In this document: positions 26,066-34,597 of the stretch, one piece after another | Layout of the letters: each line of letters starts with the position of its first letter | Numbering within the stretch: position 1 is the stretch's first letter | NCBI RefSeq assembly: GCF_011009555.1 | Contig: NZ_QXHD01000004.1 | Span: forward strand, 846,737 to 910,736 | From: Adonisia turfae CCMR0081 | Lineage (GTDB): Bacteria > Cyanobacteriota > Cyanobacteriia > Phormidesmidales > Phormidesmidaceae | Direction of reading: 5' to 3' | Length of the DNA: 64,000 nucleotides | Position numbers and translations under genes: made by a program | The notes under the pieces: generated by a model | Database searches by the model: none | Told to the model about the DNA's origin: nothing | The model's input: the letters and a program-made list of their open reading frames with translations, nothing else

Positions 26066-27487
26066 CTAAAATCCTTTACCCTTCTTTTTCTTTTTTGCCC
26101 CTTTACCTTTCTTACCCAATGCCTTGACCTCTTGCAATGGTGACTTACGAGGCTTTACAGGCTTAAGGGGCTTTACAGGTGCTGGAGGCTCAGCAGGCGC
26201 TTTACCAACGGAAGACGGTTTCTGCTCAGCTTGATTCGGTGTCATTTTCCCAGCCACATCTGAGAACATAGCCCCCCAGTCGCTTTTTTCAGAAGGCTCA
26301 GTGCTCAACGGTTCAGATTCATTAAACGTGTCAGTAAACCGTTTAGCCTCCGCCTCAAAGTCTGCCTCCGTTTGACAGTCTGGCTTACCCCAACGATGGA
26401 TAAAGCTATACTGCCAGAGAGGTCCCGGCCAATGCTTTAGCAATGTTCCTTTGTGATTAGTTGCCACCTGAATGGCCGACTCATAAACCGAGTCCGTAAT
26501 CACCCCTGCCGTGCGCAAAAAGTCATATACATGGGGAATTCCCCACAGCGTTGCAAATCCCTTCGATTGGCGGGAAGACAAAAAGCCACCAATCAGCTGG
26601 CTGACATAGCGATCCAGATTCTTTGCATTAATGCTAAAGAAAAGGTCTGAATGGGAGAGTTGTTTTTTAGACAGATCCCGTTCTTCTAAAGCACTCATGA
26701 CTGCTGACCAAATCGCCTGACTACAGACAAAACTCAACTGATGCTGATTCGCCATGTGGATATTGAATCGCAGCGATAATTGAGGAAAGACTGCGCTAAG
26801 CTTCTTTTGAAATAACGCTATGATTTCAGGCCCATCCAGCACCTGGCCAGATAGGTTTTGGGAAATTTCCTGTTGTATTTCCGGTGTCTTTTCAAAGTCA
26901 AAGAGTTTAGCATCCTTTCCCCAAGCCTCCCAATCAACTGACTGGCCTTGCTGAACTTGCCGATAGGCTTGCTCCAACAAATCAGCAATGACAACTGTAC
27001 CAAACGTATCTGATGAGCCTCCTATCAAGTCTCTGGAGGTGGCGACAGGCGTATACACAGCACGGCTTACCTCAACCGCCTGATCTCGGGCATCATAAAA
27101 GCGCAGATCATCCATCATAGGCAAAAGAAAATCGATGCTTTTAACTGGGTTTTGCTGATAGCGAGCCAGTTCTGAGGCGATTAACTCTAACTCTCGGTTA
27201 AAAAGCGCTACTCGAATGGGGAAATTGTCAAAATAATAGAATGCTTTCTGGTATAGCTCAGGCTGTTGCTGCTGAAAGATTTCTGTAAAGGCTAATGCCT
27301 CCTCAATTAAGTTGTTTCCCTCCAAGTCACATTGCACATCTATCAGCAAGGAAGCAATATCTTCCTTTTCCGCAAACGTTAGCGGAATGGGTTTAGAAAT
27401 AGCCTCTAGCAAAAGCTGGTGCTGCTCCTGGGGAGACGCCTCACTAAAGTGTTCGTACCATTGATCGAAATCTTCTATAAATAGAGA
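26066..27487 (-). CDS. Uncharacterised 473-aa helical protein with Lys-rich tail
   Basis: 473 residues from the ATG at 27487 (a longer frame opens at 27523). The N-terminal half is all-helical (FIEDFDQWYEHFSEASPQEQ, LEEALAFTEIFQQQQPELYQ-like repeats), resembling TPR-type scaffolds. The C-terminal ~75 residues are Pro/Lys-rich and end in KKGKGAKKKKKGKGF, a strongly basic tail that suggests nucleic-acid or membrane contact. No enzyme motif found. It diverges from the DUF6398/pRiA4b gene across a 131-base spacer, so both may share a control region. Confidence 0.65.
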   Translation of the reverse strand, partial: SLFIEDFDQWYEHFSEASPQEQHQLLLEAISKPIPLTFAEKEDIASLLIDVQCDLEGNNLIEEALAFTEIFQQQQPELYQKAFYYFDNFPIRVALFNRELELIASELARYQQNPVKSIDFLLPMMDDLRFYDARDQAVEVSRAVYTPVATSRDLIGGSSDTFGTVVIADLLEQAYRQVQQGQSVDWEAWGKDAKLFDFEKTPEIQQEISQNLSGQVLDGPEIIALFQKKLSAVFPQLSLRFNIHMANQHQLSFVCSQAIWSAVMSALEERDLSKKQLSHSDLFFSINAKNLDRYVSQLIGGFLSSRQSKGFATLWGIPHVYDFLRTAGVITDSVYESAIQVATNHKGTLLKHWPGPLWQYSFIHRWGKPDCQTEADFEAEAKRFTDTFNESEPLSTEPSEKSDWGAMFSDVAGKMTPNQAEQKPSSVGKAPAEPPAPVKPLKPVKPRKSPLQEVKALGKKGKGAKKKKKGKGF

Positions 27488-27618
27488 CATAGCAAGCTGA
27501 TAGCAGGTGAGCCTTGGCCACATGCTATCGCGATCCTTATATGTTCCTGTAGCTACACCTTAATGTTTTAATACAGAGCAATAATGATCACGGTAGGTCA
27601 AGTACAGGTGCACTTCAG

Positions 27619-28650
27619 ATGGCGAAGGTCAAAAAGTCGGAAAACGTACCCAAGGCCATGCAGGCCAAGTTCGACAGCATTGTGACCATTACCGACGAGT
27701 TTGCCAAACAATATCTGAATGATGAATATGCTCAGTTCATTCGCTATGCCGTTGCAGCCCTATGTCGTAAACGACCATCGCCGTTAGCCAAGGGGCGCGA
27801 TAAAACCTGGGCCTGTGGCATTACCCACGCCATCGGTATGGTCAACTTTTTGTTTGATCCGTCCCAAGACCCACATATCAGTGCCAAGGAGTTATATCAA
27901 GCCTTTGGAGTAAGCAGCAGTACTGGACAAGCCAAGTCAAAACTGGTGCGCGATATCCTCAACACCCATCAAATGGATCCTGATTGGTGTCTATCTAGCA
28001 AGTTAGACGACAACCTCATGGCCTGGATGATTTCGGTGAATGGATTTATGGTAGATGCCCGCTCAATGCCCAGACATATTCAAGAAGAAGCATTTGCTAA
28101 AGGCTTGATTCCCTATCTTCCTGACAGTGAAGAGGAGGCTCAGGTAGATGCCTCAATGCCAATCCATAGTAAAACAGAAGCAACGAAGCAATCTGATGAA
28201 ACATTGTTTGTTTTATATGTCGTTATCATTGCTGGGCCAGTAACAGACGAGTTTATAGAAGAAAATCCTGAGATCTCGCGCACCATTGAAATTAAGGGCA
28301 GTCATACACTTAAAGATCTCCATAGGCTCCTGTTTAGTGCCTTCGATCGAGAAGAAGAACATCTCTATGAATTTCAGTTAGGGGGACGGGGACCCAATGA
28401 CCCTAATGCAACCAGGTATGGGGTGCCAATGCCTGGTGACCCCAGTTCTGTCAACGATGTTGCTAAAGCTAAACTAGCCTCGTTAGGGTTATCTCAAGGA
28501 GACTTCTTTGGCTACTGGTTTGATTTTGGGGATGACTGGTGGCATCAGATTGCGGTGATGGATATTAAAGAGAAAGCACCTAAAGGGAAATATCCCAAAG
28601 TGACCGCAAGAGTTGGTGCTAGCCCACCCCAATATGCAGAATTTGATTGA
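27619..28650 (+). CDS. DUF6398 N-terminus fused to plasmid pRiA4b ORF-3-like domain
   Basis: 343 residues. Residues 1-170 match DUF6398: KAMQAKFDSIVTITDEFAKQ, RKRPSPLAKGRDKTWACGI, FGVSSSTGQAKSKLVRD, the last looking like a small DNA-binding helical motif. From about residue 190 the pRiA4b ORF-3 domain follows: TLKDLHRLLFSAFDREEEHL, YEFQLGG, FFGYWFDFGDDWWHQI. The latter domain is found in plasmid and transposon passenger genes; its function is unknown. The neighbours are other unknown proteins, and the region carries repeats and pseudogenes, so recent acquisition is plausible. Confidence 0.8.
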   Translation: MAKVKKSENVPKAMQAKFDSIVTITDEFAKQYLNDEYAQFIRYAVAALCRKRPSPLAKGRDKTWACGITHAIGMVNFLFDPSQDPHISAKELYQAFGVSSSTGQAKSKLVRDILNTHQMDPDWCLSSKLDDNLMAWMISVNGFMVDARSMPRHIQEEAFAKGLIPYLPDSEEEAQVDASMPIHSKTEATKQSDETLFVLYVVIIAGPVTDEFIEENPEISRTIEIKGSHTLKDLHRLLFSAFDREEEHLYEFQLGGRGPNDPNATRYGVPMPGDPSSVNDVAKAKLASLGLSQGDFFGYWFDFGDDWWHQIAVMDIKEKAPKGKYPKVTARVGASPPQYAEFD

Positions 28651-28814
28651 GATCAAGGTATGAAGCCTCACAGAGAATTAATCGGGTTGGATTAATATCT
28701 CCTAATCGTTGTTTTGTATCAGATTATTGCTTGATTTCTCTATCCTATTGGCCCAAGGGTGCTACCACGTATACTACTGAGGAAGGTGTCATATAAATTG
28801 GGATAAAATCATCA

Positions 28815-31115
28815 GTGTTTCCTAAATACCTCCAATATTGGCGCAAAATAGGGCTAATTCCCACCCTTGCTTTTAGCCTTTTCTGCATTACCTCAAAACT
28901 GCCCCAAGCCAGTGTCTTAGCAGAAACGTCAGGTGCTACAACTGCCACCTTTGACCTCAATGCTGATCTGCAAGAGCAAGCGGAATTTTATAATCTGCCC
29001 TACCCCTCAGACTTTCGTCTCGATGAAAATGGACAACCTGATCTGTCAGGGTTTCCTGTTTTCTCAAAACATGGTGTTGGTCTATTTAAGCGCCTAAAAA
29101 GCATCGCTAGCGATCGCCCTGGATTTCCTACCACTGCTGCAGGCTATTTTCGTTTTAATCAACCCCTCGCACCCCTCAATATTGATGACCTGATCCCAGC
29201 TGACAGCGATTCTCCTATTCTCTTGATCGATATCGATCGCAACTCGCCAGAACGGGGTCGCCTGTTTCCCATCGTTGCCACCACTCCAGAACCTGATCCC
29301 TATTACGTGCCTGAATATTTACTAGCAGTCTCTCCCTATCCGGGCATTGTGCTTAAACCCAATCGCCGGTATGCCTATGTGGTGCAAGATTCCCTAAAGG
29401 ATATTAACGGCCAAGCGCTAAAGACCACCGACATCTTTGCCCAACTGAGAACAGGTAATATTCCTCAAGGGCAAATGAGACGCAAGTTCCTGGCCTACGT
29501 TCTCTATCAGCCTCTGTGGGAAACGCTTGACCAATTAGGTGTTGATCGAGAGAGCGTAGTGGTTGCCACGGTGTTTACCACGGGTGATGTGGTGGCTGAC
29601 ATGGCCAACCTTTCTAATCAAGTCTTAGAGCAGTACCGTCCTGATGTGCGCTCATTCGCGTATGATCCCAATCACGTTATCTCGGATCTTGACTACTGCA
29701 AATTTACCGCCAGGATAAAACTACCCCAATTCCAAAAAGGCTTTCCACCCTACTTCTTTTCTGAAGAGCAAGAAGGTCTGTTTGTGTTTGATGCCAGTGG
29801 CGACCTAAAACGCCAACGTTATCAAACTGTTCCTTTGGTAATTACGTTGCCAAAAACGCCGATGCCGCCAGAGGGCTATCCATTGGTCGCTTACTACCAC
29901 GGGACTGCTGGGCTGAGTACCCAAGTGGTCGATCGAGGACCCGTCCCCAGACCTGAAGTCCATCGATTGCTGAATCAAAGACCAGTACCGGAACTGAATC
30001 GATTGCCCGATCGAGGACCGGCCGATGTAGTGGGTCGTCATGGGTTTGCCTCAGTGGGCAGTGCGTTACCGCTGAATCCAGAACGTCTTGATAATGTTTC
30101 AGCGGTTGTTTTTTCTGAGTTGTTGGATGGTCGTATATATTTGAATCCGGTTAATCTCTCTGCCTATCGCGATACCTTTCGCCAGGGAGTGATTGAGCAA
30201 CGTCTTTTGCTGTCAGCTTTGGAGCGTTTACAGATTCCAGCCGAAGCACTAGCAGGTTGTGAAGGTCCCTCGTTACCTATGGGAGAAACTCATTTTCGTT
30301 TACAAACGGATTCAGTCATTGCTTTGGGGCAATCGCAAGGGGCCCAATATGCCGTGATGATGGCAGCGGTTGAGCCAAAAATCAAAGCTGTTGTTCCCAC
30401 TGGCTCAGGAGGCTTTTGGGCTTTATTGTTTTCCATCTTGACGAATTCTGATCAACGTCAGGAGGCTTTAGCAAGATCTTTGCCTGATTATTGCCAAGAG
30501 CTCTTGTCGAAAGGTTTGCCTGAAGAAGAATTACCAGGTGATTGCACAGTAGATGACTTTCGAGAGATTGGCAGACTATTAGGGCAGGTGCTCGAACGCT
30601 CGGAACCGCTAAACCATTTGTACCCGGCGTTGCGTTTACTACAAAGTTCTTGGGAGCCGGTAGAGCCCATGGTATATATGCCTCGGATTGCTAGACGACC
30701 ATTGCCTGATCATCCGGTGAGATCGATCTATCAACCTGTTGGGCAGTTCGATAGTGATTTCCCTGAAGACGTCTTCAATGCAATGGCGCTGGCGAGTGGT
30801 GTTCAACAGGCGGGACCTACACTTTGGCCTGGAATGCAAGCATCTTTAGCATTAGAGGGATTCGATGGAATCTTGTCCTATCCGGTTTCTGACAATTTGA
30901 TCAGTGAAACAGGCGTTCCTTACACTGGGATTGTGGTGCAATATGAGGGAGATGGTATTAAAAACTCCCACACTATTTTTTCTCAAAGTCTCAGTGTGAA
31001 ATACCAATATGGTTGTTTTATGGAGAGCATTCAGGAACAGGAGTCAGCTACTATACTGGCTCCCCGAGCATTCTTGCCTCCTTGTTTGTTTCCATCCATA
31101 TGGCCATTGCCTTAG
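28815..31115 (+). CDS. Exported alpha/beta hydrolase
   Basis: 766 residues with an N-terminal signal segment (IGLIPTLAFSLFCITSKLPQ). The nucleophile elbow GQSQGA near residue 510 and the oxyanion-type YYHGTAG near residue 357 mark an alpha/beta-hydrolase core, and a long N-terminal beta-rich part (LPYPSDFRLDENGQPDLSGF) resembles large secreted lipases/esterases. Between the oxyanion and nucleophile motifs is an odd Pro/Arg-rich stretch with imperfect repeats (DRGPVPRPEVHRLLNQRPVP). The start is a GTG at 28815; no nearby ATG. Substrate unknown. Stands alone. Confidence 0.75.
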   Translation: MFPKYLQYWRKIGLIPTLAFSLFCITSKLPQASVLAETSGATTATFDLNADLQEQAEFYNLPYPSDFRLDENGQPDLSGFPVFSKHGVGLFKRLKSIASDRPGFPTTAAGYFRFNQPLAPLNIDDLIPADSDSPILLIDIDRNSPERGRLFPIVATTPEPDPYYVPEYLLAVSPYPGIVLKPNRRYAYVVQDSLKDINGQALKTTDIFAQLRTGNIPQGQMRRKFLAYVLYQPLWETLDQLGVDRESVVVATVFTTGDVVADMANLSNQVLEQYRPDVRSFAYDPNHVISDLDYCKFTARIKLPQFQKGFPPYFFSEEQEGLFVFDASGDLKRQRYQTVPLVITLPKTPMPPEGYPLVAYYHGTAGLSTQVVDRGPVPRPEVHRLLNQRPVPELNRLPDRGPADVVGRHGFASVGSALPLNPERLDNVSAVVFSELLDGRIYLNPVNLSAYRDTFRQGVIEQRLLLSALERLQIPAEALAGCEGPSLPMGETHFRLQTDSVIALGQSQGAQYAVMMAAVEPKIKAVVPTGSGGFWALLFSILTNSDQRQEALARSLPDYCQELLSKGLPEEELPGDCTVDDFREIGRLLGQVLERSEPLNHLYPALRLLQSSWEPVEPMVYMPRIARRPLPDHPVRSIYQPVGQFDSDFPEDVFNAMALASGVQQAGPTLWPGMQASLALEGFDGILSYPVSDNLISETGVPYTGIVVQYEGDGIKNSHTIFSQSLSVKYQYGCFMESIQEQESATILAPRAFLPPCLFPSIWPLP

Positions 31116-31313
31116 TGCCATGGCATAGTGTCACGTCTATGAAAAGATGCAATATTTTGTTTTATGAGGTGTAGAGGATGTCTTCAAAGATGGCGAGCTT
31201 GGGTGCTGAGTCAATCATTTCCATTGAACTCAACTATTGTTATTTAGCTTAATTCAGAGAATTAAAGCGTTACCCTAATCAGAGATAGGCGATCAGTCGA
31301 TTAGGAAGGAGCT

Positions 31314-31658
31314 ATGTACGGAATTGTAGGTGTTGAGGAAATATCAGCTCCGGACTTTGCCCAGCGGCTGGCAGAGGATGGGTTACAGCTGGTAGATGTT
31401 CGAGAACCAGAGGAAGTTGCGATCGCACACCTCTCCAACTTTATCTATTTGCCTCTGAGCCAATACGCTGACTGGGCCGATCAAATCTTTACCCATTTAG
31501 ATCCCAGTCTTGAAACCATTGTCATGTGCCACCATGGCATTCGTTCAGCCCAAATGTGTCAGTGGTTACAGCGTCAAGGGTTTGAGCGCACCAAAAACCT
31601 GTCTGGTGGTATCGATGCCTACTCTCGCCTAGTAGATAATACCGTTCCCCGTTATTGA
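31314..31658 (+). CDS. Rhodanese-domain protein
   Basis: 114 residues, one rhodanese domain: LQLVDVREPEEVAIAHL, the active-site Cys in VMCHHGIRSAQM, and NLSGGIDAYS. Single-domain rhodaneses carry sulfur as a cysteine persulfide; partners are unknown. A ribosome-binding AAGGAG precedes the ATG. It is 118 bases upstream of the Pap-like operon on the same strand, possibly its first gene. Confidence 0.9.
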   Translation: MYGIVGVEEISAPDFAQRLAEDGLQLVDVREPEEVAIAHLSNFIYLPLSQYADWADQIFTHLDPSLETIVMCHHGIRSAQMCQWLQRQGFERTKNLSGGIDAYSRLVDNTVPRY

Positions 31659-31776
31659 TGACTTAGAGGGGCTGCCTCTGGTAATTTGGTAAATCTAAGA
31701 TTGAGTTGAGAGTCTATGTTTGGCCAGCTACTGCTAGGGCACTAGCTCCACTCACTGCTCACCACTCAAAAATTCC

Positions 31777-32247
31777 ATGCTTAGCCAGCTTCAAACCCTT
31801 GTCCGTGAAGTTGATGGACGTTATGCCACCGACACAGAGCTAATGTTTTTGCAAAATTACCTGCAAACGGCTCGTCTACGGTTTAGTGCCTATCAAAAAA
31901 TTCAGAAAGCCGAGACCGCTATCATTCAACAGGTCAAACAAAAACTAAAGGCTACTGACCCTCAACTGCTCCGGCGGGGCAAAGTTGATCTCAGCGCTAA
32001 GTGGCAGCGGGATGCTGTGATCGGGTTTCGCTACTGTGCCCATGCGCTACTAGTAGCTGACGAAGAAGGATTAGAGGAGCGTCTTTTGCTGTGGTTTCAG
32101 TCCATCATACGTTCCTTTAAGGCCCAGCAAAGCTGCGACATTACCTACAAAATTATGCAGGATGTAGTGCGTCAGCATCTAACGCCGCAAGAAGCAGAGC
32201 TATTTTGTCCAATTTTGGCCCAGGCTAGACTTTTGCTAGGGCAATAG
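31777..32247 (+). CDS. Phycobilisome-like protein without chromophore cysteine (Pap-type operon)
   Basis: 156 residues, an all-helical phycobiliprotein-like fold: GRYATDTELMFLQNYLQTAR, RFSAYQKIQKAE, KWQRDAVIGFRYCAHALLVA. In true phycobiliproteins the last segment begins KCARD; here Cys is replaced by Trp, so bilin attachment at the usual site is not expected. Such proteins accompany V4R proteins in the operon known from Synechocystis as slr0144-slr0152, implicated in photosystem II assembly. The next gene starts 37 bases downstream. Confidence 0.72.
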   Translation: MLSQLQTLVREVDGRYATDTELMFLQNYLQTARLRFSAYQKIQKAETAIIQQVKQKLKATDPQLLRRGKVDLSAKWQRDAVIGFRYCAHALLVADEEGLEERLLLWFQSIIRSFKAQQSCDITYKIMQDVVRQHLTPQEAELFCPILAQARLLLGQ

Positions 32248-32284
32248 CGTTACCCTGAAGGTACGCTCATGTATCGCAGGTCTT

Positions 32285-32965
32285 ATGGATATTCCATCGG
32301 TTGGCGCCCACAAGTTGCGTCAGCAATATCCCAATAAACACAATTACTATAAGTTTGCCGATTTTTTCCAGTTCAATGCATCTAAGGGCACTATTTCTGA
32401 CTGGCATGGCAGCCGTAATATCCTGACAAGTGAAGATTTCATCATTGGTTTGTTAGAGGGCTTGGAAGAAGAAGTGGGAGCCGCTTCAGCCGCTGTGATG
32501 TACTCCATTGGTTTGGAATGGGGTAAACAAGACTCATTATTTTTTGACCAGTGGTTTGAGCGGGAGTACAACGTTAGTCCCCAGCAGGCTAACCTTATGT
32601 TTCTATTAGAAACCTGGTGGTGGCCTTTTACGGCCCAAGGTTGGGGCCGTTGGGAAATTGACATGGCCGATCGCACCCAGGGGTTTATGTTCATTAACCT
32701 CTTTGACTCAGCCGTTGCACGCACTTTGGGGGATGTGGGTAAACCCGTCTGCTATCTGTATGCAGGACTGTATGCTGGCTTTTTTACTGAAATGGTACGT
32801 AAACAGCTTAGCTGCATTGAAATTCAGTGCTATTCCATGGGGGAAACCTACTGTAAGTTCTTATTGGGGGCCCGAGAACGAATTGATGCGGCGGCGTTTT
32901 GGCTAAATGAAGGGGCGACAGCTAGCGATATTCAAAACCGGCTGCGTTCCGGAGATTCATTGTGA
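32285..32965 (+). CDS. V4R-domain protein, Slr0144-like
   Basis: 226 residues. The C-terminal V4R (4-vinyl reductase) domain shows GKPVCYLYAGLYAGFFTEMV and the Cys-bearing IEIQCYSMGETYCKFLLGA. V4R domains bind small hydrophobic or tetrapyrrole-like ligands in some families. By gene order it corresponds to Slr0144 of the Pap operon: followed by a small protein, a phycobilisome-like protein, another V4R protein and a kinase. Its stop overlaps the start of the next gene (TGATG), a sign of coupling. Expected to be soluble or peripheral at the thylakoid. Confidence 0.82.
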   Translation: MDIPSVGAHKLRQQYPNKHNYYKFADFFQFNASKGTISDWHGSRNILTSEDFIIGLLEGLEEEVGAASAAVMYSIGLEWGKQDSLFFDQWFEREYNVSPQQANLMFLLETWWWPFTAQGWGRWEIDMADRTQGFMFINLFDSAVARTLGDVGKPVCYLYAGLYAGFFTEMVRKQLSCIEIQCYSMGETYCKFLLGARERIDAAAFWLNEGATASDIQNRLRSGDSL

Positions 32966-33255
32966 TGGCTAACGATGTAATCAAGTCTAAAGTGAGCAGT
33001 CAGCCCCTGGAACTTATCTCAGTTGGGGAGTTTTTTCAGCAAATCAACTGGTATGGCAGGACAATGCCTGGTATGGATGAGGCAGACCTGGCGAATACTC
33101 CCTATGAAACGGTTGGGCAATTTTTTGCTACATTTCCTTGGCAGGGAGCAGGGGGGGCTACGACTGCTGACGATTGGGATGCAGTGAAAGATGATGAGAC
33201 TGCCCCCATTGAACAAGCTACTCTCACGCTAGAAGACCTATCGGCGCTATTTTAG
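32965..33255 (+). CDS. Small Pap-operon protein, Slr0145-like by position
   Basis: 96 residues from the ATG overlapping the preceding stop. The centre (ISVGEFFQQINWYGR, YETVGQFFATFPWQG) is hydrophobic and aromatic; the C-terminus is acidic (ETAPIEQATLTLEDLSALF). No known domain. Assignment to the slr0145 position rests on gene order only. Its role in photosystem II assembly is inferred from the operon. Confidence 0.6.
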   Translation: MANDVIKSKVSSQPLELISVGEFFQQINWYGRTMPGMDEADLANTPYETVGQFFATFPWQGAGGATTADDWDAVKDDETAPIEQATLTLEDLSALF

Positions 33256-33312
33256 GTCTGTCGGTTATTTTGAACACGCTAGTTTTGAATAAAATTGCCC
33301 TCTAGCATCACC

Positions 33313-33807
33313 ATGACAACGCCTCCTAGCCAGCACATTTTGCGACAGATTGAGCTTCAACCAGATAAGAGCTATCTGACACCTCAGGAGTTGAGTAGTC
33401 TGGGCCGGTATGTTGGCAGCTTAACGGACCGTGTCCGCGCATATCGCCAGCTGCGTGAGTGGGAGGTTAACCTGATTCAAGAACTGGTGGATCGGCTGCC
33501 GACCGAGCTGAAGGAAAATACTAGGGCACTGGAACAAAGTATCAAACAAACGATCTTGATCCTGCGCTATGCCGCTTTAGGCATGCTGGTGGATGACGTA
33601 CATCTAGGGCGACGTCGCTTAGAGGGATGGTTGCCAACGATGGTGATGGTTTATCAGACCCAATCAATCGATGTATTGCTGCAAAAATCCCTCAATCAAC
33701 AGCTGCCCAGGCTATTAACTGACTCCCAGTTTGCTTTACTACAACCAGCCCTAGAGTCAGCACAACAGCTCTTAAAAGATGCCGTAAAAGAAGAGGGGGC
33801 AGAATAG
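33313..33807 (+). CDS. Second phycobilisome-like protein, Slr0146-like by position
   Basis: 164 residues from the ATG at 33313 (TTG at 33295 possible). Helical like the 31777 gene: YLTPQELSSLGRYVGSLTDR, RAYRQLREWEVNLIQELVDR, IKQTILILRYAALGMLVDDV. The bilin-binding cysteine position is not Cys, and the protein contains no Cys that I can find. The two copies in one operon may form a non-pigmented heterodimer; that is inference. Confidence 0.68.
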   Translation: MTTPPSQHILRQIELQPDKSYLTPQELSSLGRYVGSLTDRVRAYRQLREWEVNLIQELVDRLPTELKENTRALEQSIKQTILILRYAALGMLVDDVHLGRRRLEGWLPTMVMVYQTQSIDVLLQKSLNQQLPRLLTDSQFALLQPALESAQQLLKDAVKEEGAE

Positions 33808-33894
33808 AATTTCCATTCTAAAAAACTTGCCGATGATAAAATTTCTCCACGTAAGCGTAGTTTCAGTACGAGAACCTTTGAGGGACTCATTGTA

Positions 33895-34560
33895 ATGGTA
33901 TTAGTCGCCGATTTACTTGCAGACACTAATCTGACGTCCAACTACTTTGCCAGTGATGTCTATGTGCATGGCAGCCTAGATCTGGGGTTATTGGAGAATC
34001 GTCGTGGTGATCGGCTACTGGCTTTACCAGAAACCCTGATTCGGGCAATTTATTCAGGGTTAGATAATGAAACTGGTCAGGCCTCAATGTTGGTGTTATA
34101 TAACTGTGGGCGCTGGTGGGGGAAAAATTTTTACACACGCTTTTGCGAAGAGCTAACTGATTACCACAATCGTTCGATATCCAGTTTGTCAATGTCTGAG
34201 TTTATACAGGCTTTGCAGCAGTGTTGGGTGACCCATGGTTGGGGGCAAATCAGTTTGGATAATACCTATAAACCTGACGGATTTTTGGTGGTAAAAATCC
34301 GCGCATCGGCTTTTATTGACTATGCTCCTCAGTTAGAAAGACCTGTAGGATTTCTAGAGATGGGCGCATTACAAGCATTTTTCAGTGAATTGAGTGAGCA
34401 AACGTTGCACTGTGTACAAACAGCTTGCGAGTCATTGGGGGCTGAAGAAAATTGTTTTGTTCTGGGTGTCGAAGAGCGATTGGCCCTGGCAGAGGCAGGT
34501 GTAGAACAAGGGCTTTCCCACGCTGAAATTATGAGCTTACTGGTGGGCCAGGGAGCTTAG
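33895..34560 (+). CDS. V4R-domain protein, Slr0147-like
   Basis: 221 residues with a C-terminal V4R domain (VGFLEMGALQAFFSELSEQT, HCVQTACESLGAEENCFVLG). It parallels the first V4R protein through YNCGRWWGKNFYTRFCEEL and WGQISLDN. Position and domain match Slr0147 of the Pap operon. It ends 38 bases before the kinase gene, with none of the ferredoxin-like or TPR genes that stand between them in Synechocystis. Confidence 0.82.
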   Translation: MVLVADLLADTNLTSNYFASDVYVHGSLDLGLLENRRGDRLLALPETLIRAIYSGLDNETGQASMLVLYNCGRWWGKNFYTRFCEELTDYHNRSISSLSMSEFIQALQQCWVTHGWGQISLDNTYKPDGFLVVKIRASAFIDYAPQLERPVGFLEMGALQAFFSELSEQTLHCVQTACESLGAEENCFVLGVEERLALAEAGVEQGLSHAEIMSLLVGQGA

Positions 34561-34597
34561 TCGCGTGCCAACGGATTGATAACGGGATTTAGTGAAC

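Noticed and set aside
18215-28814. Insertion sequence or integrase explaining the accessory zone
   Set aside because: No transposase or integrase motif was found on either strand; only small repeats are present.
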